Shown here piece after piece: positions 25,939 through 34,294 of a stretch of 64,000 nt of DNA. The notes beneath the pieces were generated by a model. That model worked only from the letters and a program-made list of their open reading frames with translations, was not told where the DNA came from and did no database searches. The position numbers were made by a program, and so were the translations under genes. How positions within the stretch are numbered: the stretch's first letter is position 1; each line of letters starts with the position of its first letter. Source of the stretch: CAVZXS01 sp963779325 (GTDB lineage: Bacteria > Bacteroidota > Bacteroidia > Chitinophagales > Chitinophagaceae); NCBI GenBank assembly GCA_963779325.1, contig CAVZXS010000019.1, positions 372,001 through 436,000 of the forward strand, written 5' to 3'.

Positions 25939-26363
25939 GCATAGAAATTAAATGAAGGATAGGTATTATTTCCCGACTACTTCTTTTTCCGGAACTATGA
26001 AAAAAGCAGAGTTAACCGGAATAGCTATTTTCATGCTTTTTCAAAAATGTTCAAATAATAAACTTGCCGGTTTTGATTTCTTTCTTTCTTGGCAAAAAAA
26101 GAAACAAAAAGCCAAGGAAAAAAGAATGCTCCGCCTTTTTTCCGGGCTAACGCACAAGAACACCGACGAATTGTAATATGTTTACAAGCATTGAAGTGAT
26201 TACGGCGGACTCCGCTGCGTGTTATCAGGCGACACAGGAGGCACTGCTTTTTCGCCTGCCTAAAGAATAGCAGAAAGAGTTTTATTGACGGCGAAAAAGA
26301 GGTGCCGGAAATACCCTTTAAAACCGTCGATGGTTAAGACAGCACTTCAAAAAGAGTTAGCCA
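25939..26363. other. Non-coding stretch with hairpin remnants
   Basis: About 425 bp. An inverted repeat CTTGGC...GCCAAG (near 26088-26116) surrounds an A-rich loop, in a context (TTTGATTTCTTTCTTTCTTGG) that I associate with repeated intergenic sequence in this phylum. A 74-codon plus-strand frame (25952-26176) crosses it, but its product is lysine-rich low complexity and is not accepted as a gene. No regulatory site stands out. Confidence 0.4.
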
Positions 26364-26840
26364 TTATTTCTCCAGCAATCTTTTCCATTTATCGGTTTCG
26401 GCAAATTCTTTTATCATTTTATTGCGCTGTTCAAGCAGGCGGGCCATATATTTGGAAAGAACAAGACTGTTGAAAATTTTTCCTATAAAACCATACGGCG
26501 ATTCAAATTCAAACAAATCAATCATGATAGTACCGTTGTCGCAGGGTTTAAAATAATGTATGTGTTTCATCGTTTTAAAATCACCTTCTACTTTTTCATC
26601 AGTAAAACTTTCATAAGGCTTCATATCCGTTACTTTAACTTTCAGCAAGCGGTTTTTAAAAAAATGTTTTGCTTTCCAGGTTACGGTTTCATCTTTTCCT
26701 ATTAAACCGAATCTTGTACCCGCTACGGGTTCTTCATTGTATTTACTCATGGCTTGCTTATGCAAATCAATACTGCGGCTGAGGTCGAAAACTCTTTCTG
26801 CGGGTGCAGCTACGAATGTGGTAAGATGTATGGCCGGCAT
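26364..26840 (-). CDS. SRPBCC (START/Bet v1-like) family protein
   Basis: A 158-residue protein with the SRPBCC pattern: an N-terminal strand IHLTTFVAAPAERVFDLSRS, where APAERVFDL is the usual signature, then SIDLHKQAM, strands around VTWKAKHFFKNRLLKVKVTD, and a long C-terminal helix (YMARLLEQRNKMIKEFAETD). The fold binds hydrophobic ligands in a deep pocket; the ligand is unknown. It resembles the coenzyme Q-binding/cyclase-like group annotated as cell-division inhibitor-related proteins. It lies upstream-facing of comB on the same strand but separated by about 500 bp. Confidence 0.8.
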   Translation of the reverse strand: MPAIHLTTFVAAPAERVFDLSRSIDLHKQAMSKYNEEPVAGTRFGLIGKDETVTWKAKHFFKNRLLKVKVTDMKPYESFTDEKVEGDFKTMKHIHYFKPCDNGTIMIDLFEFESPYGFIGKIFNSLVLSKYMARLLEQRNKMIKEFAETDKWKRLLEK

Positions 26841-26917
26841 AGTAATATCGGATAAAGTTTAATTAATACCTTTTTAAAAAACTACGCTGAAATTATTATA
26901 AATTTTTGATTATTCAA

Positions 26918-28003
26918 TTAACTAAAGGGCATTTTCGCCACTTTTGCTTTCAGCATTTTATCCCGTACGGCAATAAATATTTCGGCGCCGGGCAGTGCAT
27001 GCTCCGTTGCTACATAACCCATCCCTATTGCTTTTTGAAGCGATGGCGATTGCGTGCCGGATGTTACATATCCAATATTGCTGCCCGCGGCATCTTTTAT
27101 TTCGTAATGATGACGGGGAATCCCTTTATCAATCATTTCAAAGCCAACTAATTTTCTTTTGACCCTATCGGCTTTTTGTTTTTCAAAAATTGATTTGGAT
27201 GTAAAGTCTTTGGCGAATTTTGTAATCCAGCCCAAGCCTGCTTCCAGCGGCGAAGTGGTATCATCAATATCGTTTCCGTACAAACAAAAACCCATTTCCA
27301 ATCGAAGCGTATCCCTTGCCCCAAGACCAATTGGTTTTAACCCCTGCGGTGTACCGGCTTCAAAAATGGCATTCCAAATTTTATCAGCCGCGCCGTCTTT
27401 CGCATCAAAATAAATTTCTACGCCGCCCGCCCCCGTATAACCCGTAGCGCTAACTAATACATTCTCTACACCCGCAAATTTCCCTTTGGTAAAGGTGTAA
27501 TATTTTAAATTTAAAATATCCATATCGGTAAGCGGTTGCAATATTTTGGTGGCAGCGGGGCCCTGTATGGCCAGCAAGCATGTCTTATCCGAAATATTAT
27601 GCATCTCTGCGTTCTCAGTATTGTGCTTCACAATCCAGTTCCAATCTTTTTCAATATTAGAGGCGTTTACCACAATCATGTACACCTTATTTTCCTCCAC
27701 ACAATAAACAAGCAAGTCATCTATAATACCGCCTTCGTTATTGGGCATACAACTGTACTGCGCTTTACCCGCAGTTAATTTCGAAGCATCGTTGGTGGTT
27801 AGTTTTTGTATAAGCGGCAGAGCCTTTTCGCCTTTTAAAATAAATTCGCCCATATGACTTACATCAAACACACCCGCATTTTTTCTTACAGCAGCATGTT
27901 CATCATTAATACCTGTATAACTTATGGGCATGTTGTAGCCGGCAAATTCGGCCATCTTAGCGCCAAGTGCAATATGTTTCTCTGTAAAAGGAGTATTTTT
28001 CAT
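26918..28003 (-). CDS. gcvT: Aminomethyltransferase, glycine cleavage T protein
   Basis: A 361-residue tetrahydrofolate-dependent enzyme, normal length. Motifs: N-terminal KMAEFAGYNMPISYTGINDE, then AGVFDVSHMGEF, NDASKLTAGKAQYSCMPNNE, GGIIDDLLVYCVEENKVYMI, and the folate-site region ATGYTGAGGVEIYFDAKDG. It ends with the GcvT C-terminal barrel (KRKLVGFEMIDKGIPRHHYE, then GYVTSGTQSPSLQKAIGMGY). It releases ammonia and transfers the methylene group from lipoyl-H protein to THF. The other gcv genes are not in the window. A promoter is visible at 28031-28063. Confidence 0.95.
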   Translation of the reverse strand: MKNTPFTEKHIALGAKMAEFAGYNMPISYTGINDEHAAVRKNAGVFDVSHMGEFILKGEKALPLIQKLTTNDASKLTAGKAQYSCMPNNEGGIIDDLLVYCVEENKVYMIVVNASNIEKDWNWIVKHNTENAEMHNISDKTCLLAIQGPAATKILQPLTDMDILNLKYYTFTKGKFAGVENVLVSATGYTGAGGVEIYFDAKDGAADKIWNAIFEAGTPQGLKPIGLGARDTLRLEMGFCLYGNDIDDTTSPLEAGLGWITKFAKDFTSKSIFEKQKADRVKRKLVGFEMIDKGIPRHHYEIKDAAGSNIGYVTSGTQSPSLQKAIGMGYVATEHALPGAEIFIAVRDKMLKAKVAKMPFS

Positions 28004-28030
28004 TAAAGCGTTTTATTCATTTGAGTAGTG

Positions 28031-28063
28031 CAAATGTAAAGGCAAATTATTTTCCTGCACAAA
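28031..28063 (-). promoter_or_regulatory. Putative gcvT promoter
   Basis: On the minus strand TTTG (28063-28060) is followed after 21 bp by TACATTTG (28038-28031), matching the TTTG / TAnnTTTG consensus. Transcription would start about 20 bp before the gcvT ATG. Confidence 0.65.
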
Positions 28064-28064
28064 A

Positions 28065-28116
28065 GAAAAACCCCGTTCCGTTTTACCGGGCGGGGCTGCC
28101 CCCGGCGTTACCGGGG
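28065..28116 (-). terminator. G+C-rich hairpin pair, probable terminator of the DUF4440 gene
   Basis: Reading the minus strand: CCCCGG-CGTTA-CCGGGG (28116-28099) and then CCCCG...CGGGG (about 28095-28072) followed by TTTTTCTTTTG. The T-rich end makes the second stem a Rho-independent terminator for the gene ending at 28164. It immediately precedes the gcvT promoter. Confidence 0.6.
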
Positions 28117-28163
28117 ATGTTCCAACTTCAACCGAATTTATAAGGTTTACCGGTATACTATTT

Positions 28164-28667
28164 TTATTGAACGCCTTTATGATCGTAACTGAATATTCTT
28201 GTCATTTTCCATTGCCCGTCTTTCCATTGCCATAGCTGGTAAAACTTAGCTATGCCCGTGGGTTTGCCGCTTTTTCCTTCTGCTGCGTTGTAGAAATAAT
28301 GTTCGCCCGTTTCTATAGCTCCGTAATTGGCAATGTGGAAAACCTGCAGGCTGCCTTTTATCAACTCTCTTCTTACTTTACCGCAGATATTGTTTTTTAT
28401 AGATTCTACTAATTGGCTGCGGCTGGTAGTCAGCCCGCCTTTATCATGATAAAATTCTATGTCCTCACTTATAAAAGATTCGAATTTTTTGAGATCGCAA
28501 GTATTGTATGAATCAAAAAAGGCGCTGTCTAATCCGGCAATCGTTTTATACAATTCTTCCTGCGTCGTTGTTTTGCCCGAAGCAGTCTGCGCAGGAACGT
28601 TTTTTGTCAGTGCAATTACAAGCAAAGAAAATAACATCGACATTTTAAAAATATTTTTTGATTGCAT
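28164..28667 (-). CDS. Exported DUF4440 / NTF2-like protein
   Basis: The frame extends to a TTG at 28691, but ATG 28667 begins a good signal peptide (MQSKNIFKMSMLFSLLVIAL, cleavage near VPAQ), giving 167 residues. The mature part is a single NTF2-like cone: ELYKTIAGLDSAFFDSYNTC, FESFISEDIEFYHDKGGLTT, VFHIANYGAIETGEHYFY, and the final FYQLWQWKDGQWKMTRIFSY. DUF4440 proteins often act as ketosteroid-isomerase-like or binding proteins; the ligand here is unknown. It begins just after the stop of the PspC gene in the same direction (28-bp gap), so it may be the last gene of that transcript. Confidence 0.82.
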   Translation of the reverse strand: MQSKNIFKMSMLFSLLVIALTKNVPAQTASGKTTTQEELYKTIAGLDSAFFDSYNTCDLKKFESFISEDIEFYHDKGGLTTSRSQLVESIKNNICGKVRRELIKGSLQVFHIANYGAIETGEHYFYNAAEGKSGKPTGIAKFYQLWQWKDGQWKMTRIFSYDHKGVQ

Positions 28668-28694
28668 ACTTTTAGTATTGAAGCCGAACAATGA

Positions 28695-30917
28695 TTAATA
28701 AAACATTTTTGCCATAGGAAATAATTCTACATCGCCTGTTGATTCGTCTTTGTTTTCTTCTTCGTCACCATTAATAAAAGCCGCTTGCTTTTTTATAGTA
28801 TCCTTTGCTTCCTGCTTTTTCATTTCCTGCAGTCTCCTGTTTTCTTCTTCCACTTTTCTTTCCTGCTCTTTTATTTCATCCCGGGTAGGCGTATTATTAT
28901 CATACCTGTACTCATTGGCATTGGTACGGGGTTTTTCAAAAGGCTTGGCGGGATTGAATAATTCGCCGGTTTCGTTCATTACATAATCCACATCCGTATC
29001 ATATTCAAAACCGTCCCAACTGTAATTCCAATTTTTTCTTATTTTCCGGTTCCTCCAACTTCTGCTTTCATCTATATTTAAATTCATTACATACAGTTTA
29101 TCCTTGATGCTGTAATCAAACCTTATTTTTTTGCCGGCAGGCACACTTATTACAACTTCTATATGTTGAAAACGATACTTTGATTCTTTATCAATGGCGA
29201 ATCCGCTTCCCAAGTCCAATACACTGTCCGTATATGTTATATTGTATTCAAGCTTTTGCGCCCTTGCTTCCGCTTCGGAAGCTGATTTGCCGCGGCTGTA
29301 TTTTTTTACTTCTACATGATAATCGGCATCATCACTTTTTATCACCCGTATTTTAACATCGGCCAGTTTCAAGGTATCTTTCGTAATATCAAAACCGTTT
29401 TCTTCTACATTTATCCAGGGAAAATCGCCGCTGTATTCTATTTCCGGCTGGCTTACTTTTACAATCATCTTGTTGTTTGCCGGTTGTGTAATCGTCATTT
29501 CAGTTCCGGGTCTTCTGTCATTATCTGTTCTGAATTCTTTGGTAAGGCTTGCGGCCAGCAGTGTTACTGAAACCCAGCCTACTGTCCACAATCCGCCGAA
29601 AGTCCAGCCCAGGTAACTGCTGCGAGATTTCACCCGCATTATTCTGCGTACCAACCAAACTATAAAAGCGATTAAGGGTATACCGAGGAAGAAAATCAAT
29701 GTTCCCCAGGCAAATGCATTTTGCCAAAAACCATTCAGTATAAAGTTTTTAACCGGCCATACACCTATGCCACCCATGATGGAACCCAACAGTACGACAA
29801 ATAACGCGAATGCGATAGTACCGGCAATGAATAAAAAAAAGGCTTTGAACAATACACCTATCACATGACCCAAACCGCCGCCGGTTCTTTTTGCCGCTTC
29901 GCCAAATTCAGTGGCAAATGTTTTGCCTCTTGTATTGGCAAATGTTTGCGCTTTTTCGCTAAAACTTTGCGCCGCCATTTTTACTTCTTCGCCAAAATCT
30001 TTTGCACGTTCCTGTACGGTTTGTTTAATTTTATTGATGTCTACTTTCTCGCCCCGCATTTCCATTTGTTGGTAAGTTGTTTTTGCTTCGGGCAGTACAA
30101 TCCATAAAATAATATAGGCTAATACAAATGTGCCGCTGATGGAACCGAATACGATATTGGGAAAGAAACTTCCTTCATGAAACAGCGGCCAGCTGAATAA
30201 TCCTATCGCAATATTCAGGATTAGCGGCGCTGCGAAAATTAGTCTTACCGGCCATACATCCTTTCCGAAATAAGCCGCTAAACCGCTGGCTACACCACCC
30301 AATACTCTTTCTTCGGGATTGCGATACAATCTTTTGCCGCTGTACTGATCCAAATCTTTGGTTGGTAATACCGCCCACAGAATTATATATATTAAAAAGC
30401 CGAAACCAAAACCGCCGAATGTAATGATGGCGAACAGTAAGCGAATGATTGCCGGATCTATATTTAAATAATTGGATATACCGCTGCACACACCGCCAAT
30501 CAGTTTATCACTTGTATCCCTGTACAAACGACTCTTCGATGTTTTTGTATAACTGCCTGCCGAAGATGCGCTGCCCGAACCTGCGTTATTGTTATAGGAA
30601 GAACCGGCAGATTGAGAAGAGGACGAAGTTGTTTTTGCAAACTCTTCCGCATCGGCTGCTTCAAAATCTTCTATCCTGCCCATGGAAGCTATAATTTCTT
30701 TTATATCCGCTTCAGTAACTGCATCGCTGCCTTTTCTTATTTTTTCGTTCATCAATTCCGCTATACGGCTTTCAATGTCGTTAATGATTTCATCGCGGCC
30801 TTCTTCTTTGGCAAAATATTTACGGAGGCTTTCAATATATTCCTGCAGGTTTTCGTATGCAGCATCCTCTATCGGAATTACTCTGCCACTCAGGTTTATG
30901 TTGATTATCTTTTTCAT
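28695..30917 (-). CDS. PspC domain membrane protein with two PspC repeats
   Basis: A 740-residue protein. Residues 1-95 are a soluble cytoplasmic helical part (IESRIAELMNEKIRKGSDAV). A Ser/Gly/Asn-rich linker follows. The first PspC domain is at about 128-190 (KSRLYRDTSDKLIGGVCSGI, then YIILWAVLPT) and a second at about 195-290 (GKRLYRNPEERVLGGVASGL, then YIILWIVLPE). After further transmembrane helices (about 370-480) there is an extracytoplasmic beta-rich domain resembling DUF4097-type adhesin folds and a charged C-terminal helix. Such proteins are envelope-stress related, typically found beside a PadR repressor, as here (30993, 75 bp upstream). They probably form an autoregulated operon. 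Confidence 0.85.
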   Translation of the reverse strand: MKKIININLSGRVIPIEDAAYENLQEYIESLRKYFAKEEGRDEIINDIESRIAELMNEKIRKGSDAVTEADIKEIIASMGRIEDFEAADAEEFAKTTSSSSQSAGSSYNNNAGSGSASSAGSYTKTSKSRLYRDTSDKLIGGVCSGISNYLNIDPAIIRLLFAIITFGGFGFGFLIYIILWAVLPTKDLDQYSGKRLYRNPEERVLGGVASGLAAYFGKDVWPVRLIFAAPLILNIAIGLFSWPLFHEGSFFPNIVFGSISGTFVLAYIILWIVLPEAKTTYQQMEMRGEKVDINKIKQTVQERAKDFGEEVKMAAQSFSEKAQTFANTRGKTFATEFGEAAKRTGGGLGHVIGVLFKAFFLFIAGTIAFALFVVLLGSIMGGIGVWPVKNFILNGFWQNAFAWGTLIFFLGIPLIAFIVWLVRRIMRVKSRSSYLGWTFGGLWTVGWVSVTLLAASLTKEFRTDNDRRPGTEMTITQPANNKMIVKVSQPEIEYSGDFPWINVEENGFDITKDTLKLADVKIRVIKSDDADYHVEVKKYSRGKSASEAEARAQKLEYNITYTDSVLDLGSGFAIDKESKYRFQHIEVVISVPAGKKIRFDYSIKDKLYVMNLNIDESRSWRNRKIRKNWNYSWDGFEYDTDVDYVMNETGELFNPAKPFEKPRTNANEYRYDNNTPTRDEIKEQERKVEEENRRLQEMKKQEAKDTIKKQAAFINGDEEENKDESTGDVELFPMAKMFY

Positions 30918-30992
30918 TTTAAATTGTTTTTTGGTTGTCCAACCCGGCTAATGCTTCGTTGGAATGTTGGATAAAATTGTTTTGGTTACAGG

Positions 30993-31337
30993 TTATTCAG
31001 GTGTTTTGTCTTTTTTGTTGGTCAGTGCATTTACTCCGTTGGATAGTTCTTCCCATGTTTGGTACAGTTCCTTGTAGAATGCCTCTCCTTTTTCGGTAAG
31101 TAAAAAATATTTGCGGGGCGGGCCCGAATTACTTTCTACCCATCTGTAAGTAAGCATCTCCGCATTTTTTAACCGTGTAAGTAAAGGATACAAGGTTCCT
31201 TCCAGTATATAAAGGTTGGCGGCTCTCATTTCCTCTACTATATCGCTGGGGTAGGCCTCACCGCGGCGAATGATAGAAAGAATACAGAACTCCAGTATCC
31301 CTTTGCGCATCTGACTTTGTGTGTTCTCGATATTCAT
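30993..31337 (-). CDS. PadR family transcriptional regulator
   Basis: A 114-residue protein of the short PadR-s2 type. The winged HTH is at residues 10-85: GILEFCILSIIRRGEAYPSD, LYILEGTLYPLLTRLKNAEM, and the wing WVESNSGPPRKYFLLTEKGE. A C-terminal helix (YKELYQTWEELSNGVNALT) dimerises. PadR-s2 proteins such as LmrR-type respond to small molecules or, in PspC operons, to envelope stress. A perfect operator-like repeat overlaps its own promoter (31453-31493). It is the first gene of the PadR-PspC unit. Confidence 0.92.
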   Translation of the reverse strand: MNIENTQSQMRKGILEFCILSIIRRGEAYPSDIVEEMRAANLYILEGTLYPLLTRLKNAEMLTYRWVESNSGPPRKYFLLTEKGEAFYKELYQTWEELSNGVNALTNKKDKTPE

Positions 31338-31452
31338 ATATTAATCTGTTAGGCTTGTTATTATTTAGAAGTAATAAGTTGTAAGTGCTAAGTTGTAAGT
31401 TCTGTCTTTCTATTTCTACTCTGGGTATACTTATTATTTCCTGTTGACAGAA

Positions 31453-31493
31453 CAAAGATAGGGTGATATTTGGTACTATGCAACACATAGTAC
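31453..31493 (-). promoter_or_regulatory. padR promoter with overlapping operator
   Basis: On the minus strand TATCTTTG (31460-31453) is an exact -7 element and TTG (31483-31481) lies 20 bp upstream. A perfect inverted repeat GTACTATG-CAACA-CATAGTAC (31473-31493) covers the -33 element, so a dimer bound there would block transcription of padR and the PspC gene. The remaining gap to 31727 shows nothing further. Confidence 0.7.
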
Positions 31494-31727
31494 ATGTTTT
31501 TTTCAAGTAATGGTTTATGAATAGGGTTGATTATTGGCATGGAACTCAATACAGCATTGACTTATATCTATTAAACGGGTAATCAAAATAATTTTCCCGG
31601 GTTTTATGGGTGGCAAAATGGGTGTATGAATGGTCCGAGTGAAAGCCGGAATAAATAGTTAAGGATCAAAATTTTGTTTTCCGCTTCCCATCCTTTCCCG
31701 ATTTTTGCCGATAACTAAACATTCTCT

Positions 31728-32768
31728 ATGTTCCGGCTCAGCTTTTTTCTCCTTATTATATCATCGCTCTTTTCCTGCTCAGATAAGTACCTGGCTTTTA
31801 AAAGCAATTATAAGTTCAAAAGCAAAGACGGCAGCCCGGATTACAGTCACCCTGATTATTGGGCGGCGCATCCCCGCAAACAGGATCCGGCGGACAGTAT
31901 TCCGAAACCATTACGCAATGAACCGAGAGATACAAGTGCCGATGTTTTTTTTATACACCCTACTACATTCACTTTAAAAATGAAACTGCAGCAATGGAAC
32001 GCCAATATTGACGATGATTATACCAACGCCAAAACAGATTACTCCTCCATACTTTACCAGGCAAGTGTATTTAATAATCAATGTCGCGTATTTGCACCGC
32101 GTTACCGGCAGGCACATATCAATGCATTTTTTACATCCAATAAAGAAGTGGCGCAAAAAGCATTTGATATAGCATATGTTGATATTAAAACCGCGTTTGA
32201 TTATTACCTGCAGAATTTTAATAACGGAAGACCCATTATAATTGCCGGTCACAGTCAAGGTGCAAAAATGGCCGAACGATTGTTGAAAGAATATTTTTTT
32301 GCAGAACCCGGTAAAGAGAATAAACCTTTGCAAAAACAATTGATAGTGGCGTATGTCGTGGGCTGGTCATTACCCAAAGATTTATTCAGCAGTAATCAAA
32401 TTTGCAATGATGCTTTACAAACCGGTTGCATTTGCAGTTGGCGTACTTATCGAAAAAATTATATCCCGTTTTATATTAAAAAAGAAAATGGAAGCTCCTA
32501 CGCAACCAACCCGCTTACCTGGACCATTGACGGCGGCTATGCGCCGCGCAGCAGCAACAAAGGAAGCCTGCTGACAAATTTTAATAAAATATATAAGCAA
32601 ACAACCGATGCGCAAACAAGCAAAGGCGTAGTATGGGTAAAAAAACCGCAATTCCCTTTTAGTTTTTTATACCTTACCAAAAACTATCATGTGGGTGATA
32701 TTAATTTATACTATATGAACATGAGAGAAAATATTGCGCAGCGTATTGAATCATTTAAAAAGAACTAA
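31728..32768 (+). CDS. DUF3089 lipoprotein, alpha/beta-hydrolase-like
   Basis: A 346-residue protein with signal sequence MFRLSFFLLIISSLFSC and lipid Cys at residue 17. The DUF3089 domain follows: WAAHPRKQDPADSIPKPL, then DVFFIHPTTFTLKMKLQQWN, RVFAPRYRQAHINAFF, and the nucleophile elbow IIIAGHSQGAKMAERLLKEY with Ser in GHSQG. A C-terminal His is plausible in KNYHVGDINLYYMNMRENI. The fold is an alpha/beta hydrolase, so esterase or lipase activity at the outer membrane is likely, but the substrate is unknown. It stands alone and is convergent with the glycosyltransferases. Confidence 0.85.
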   Translation: MFRLSFFLLIISSLFSCSDKYLAFKSNYKFKSKDGSPDYSHPDYWAAHPRKQDPADSIPKPLRNEPRDTSADVFFIHPTTFTLKMKLQQWNANIDDDYTNAKTDYSSILYQASVFNNQCRVFAPRYRQAHINAFFTSNKEVAQKAFDIAYVDIKTAFDYYLQNFNNGRPIIIAGHSQGAKMAERLLKEYFFAEPGKENKPLQKQLIVAYVVGWSLPKDLFSSNQICNDALQTGCICSWRTYRKNYIPFYIKKENGSSYATNPLTWTIDGGYAPRSSNKGSLLTNFNKIYKQTTDAQTSKGVVWVKKPQFPFSFLYLTKNYHVGDINLYYMNMRENIAQRIESFKKN

Positions 32769-32792
32769 TATACCTGCTGCTCTTTTACAGTC

Positions 32793-34292
32793 TTACTCTA
32801 TCTTATATATATACCAATTTTCGTTCTGATTATTTTTTGGATTTAACCAATGCGCCAGGTTATCTACAAAACCTGTTTTAATAATGACTTCCTGCTTTAG
32901 ACGAGGGAAAAGGGTTTTTAATTTTGCCAGTCGTTGATCAAAGTTTTGATTGCCGGCCATAATAACGTAATTGGGAACCGGCTTGCGGGATGTATCCATC
33001 TCTATTTTTAATTGCTCAATGGTTCCTCCTTCAGGAAGCACATAATTTTCCAAATGTTTACCAAGATAAAAAAGCGGCGGTCGTTGCAATGACACATCTC
33101 CCTCCATAATGATATTGGTCACATCTCCTTTTTTTCGCAGGTAAATCATTCCTTCTACTCTTGATCGCTTTGAATACGAGAAGGTAAGTACAAGTAAACC
33201 AATTGTGTTTATTACAAGGAACCAGCCAAGAATAAACTTCACGGTTTTCTTTAACCACGACGCAGTAAGGTGTTTATTGTAATACTCCTGAAAACCGATG
33301 ATACCGAGTAAAATAAAAAAAGGAATGAACGGTAAAATAAATCGCTCCTGCTTGTTGCTGTAGTATGAATGAAAAGCGAAAAACAACAGCGAAGCGAAAA
33401 ACAACATTTTTAACCTGAACGACATTCTTACACTGTAAACATAGCCCCAAGCCAAAAGAAAGAACGGAAAGCCTAACACGGCGCCTGCTACAGTACCAAT
33501 ATACTGATACCAGGGACCCTGCGGTTGTATTTCAATATTAACCGGGTTTGAATTGAACCGCACATACTCTTTTACAGATGCAAACGGATCCTTGTAATAA
33601 ATAAAATCGAACAAACCCTGTGTAAGCATATAAGCAACGCCGCATGCGATACCAAAGACGATCGCTTTTTTTACATACTCTTTTTTAAACAATAAATACA
33701 AACCGATACCAAAAGGTATAAATACAATTTGCAAACGAATGGAAAATGATACGGCGAAAAATAAAGCCGCTAATGCAATGGAGCGAATGGAAAGTTTAGG
33801 GTCTGCGATATAATAACCGGCCATTAATAAAAAAGGTATACAGAAAAACTCACGAAGGTTACGAACGGACATAAAGGGAAACATCCAGAACAGAGCCATC
33901 ATCAAAGCCACAATTTTGGCAGTATCTTTACGATCGGTAAGGCGAAGCGTTAATAAATACGCATAATAAATACTGAGCAATGATACCAATGCATGCAGCA
34001 GTCTTACTACAAACATCATATCCTCCGGTTGGTGGATGCCCACAGCACGACAAGCGGCAAAAAGCAAATACATCATGCCCGGGTAAATTAAACTGAACAC
34101 ATGTACATCACTCCCTGTCCAAAGGAAATTTATATTATTCTCCCACCTGAATACCAGCTCGGGCATTTCAAAGTGATCATCATGAAATGCATAACCGGGG
34201 GAGAAGAATACCGCCAATAATCTTACAGCAAGGCCAATAAAAATTATTTGCCTGATGGAGATTTTTTCAAAAAAACTTTTTGATGACAGCAT
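32793..34292 (-). CDS. GT-C membrane glycosyltransferase, GT22/mannosyltransferase-like
   Basis: A 499-residue polytopic protein with about 10 hydrophobic segments in the first 370 residues and a soluble C-terminus. The first periplasmic loop has the acidic pair YAFHDDHFEMPELVF typical of GT-C enzymes, and the SNKQERFILPFIPFF segment resembles the GT22 signature (HKEERF). These enzymes transfer sugars from polyprenyl-phosphate donors on the outer face of the inner membrane. The acceptor is unknown. Its start is 2 bp after the stop of the upstream GT39-like gene, so both are co-transcribed and may modify the same lipid or glycan. Confidence 0.7.
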   Translation of the reverse strand: MLSSKSFFEKISIRQIIFIGLAVRLLAVFFSPGYAFHDDHFEMPELVFRWENNINFLWTGSDVHVFSLIYPGMMYLLFAACRAVGIHQPEDMMFVVRLLHALVSLLSIYYAYLLTLRLTDRKDTAKIVALMMALFWMFPFMSVRNLREFFCIPFLLMAGYYIADPKLSIRSIALAALFFAVSFSIRLQIVFIPFGIGLYLLFKKEYVKKAIVFGIACGVAYMLTQGLFDFIYYKDPFASVKEYVRFNSNPVNIEIQPQGPWYQYIGTVAGAVLGFPFFLLAWGYVYSVRMSFRLKMLFFASLLFFAFHSYYSNKQERFILPFIPFFILLGIIGFQEYYNKHLTASWLKKTVKFILGWFLVINTIGLLVLTFSYSKRSRVEGMIYLRKKGDVTNIIMEGDVSLQRPPLFYLGKHLENYVLPEGGTIEQLKIEMDTSRKPVPNYVIMAGNQNFDQRLAKLKTLFPRLKQEVIIKTGFVDNLAHWLNPKNNQNENWYIYKIE

Positions 34293-34294
34293 AA

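Noticed and set aside
25952..26176. 74-codon frame in the comB-SRPBCC gap
   Set aside because: Lysine-rich low-complexity product over hairpin-forming DNA, typical of a spurious frame in repeated intergenic sequence.
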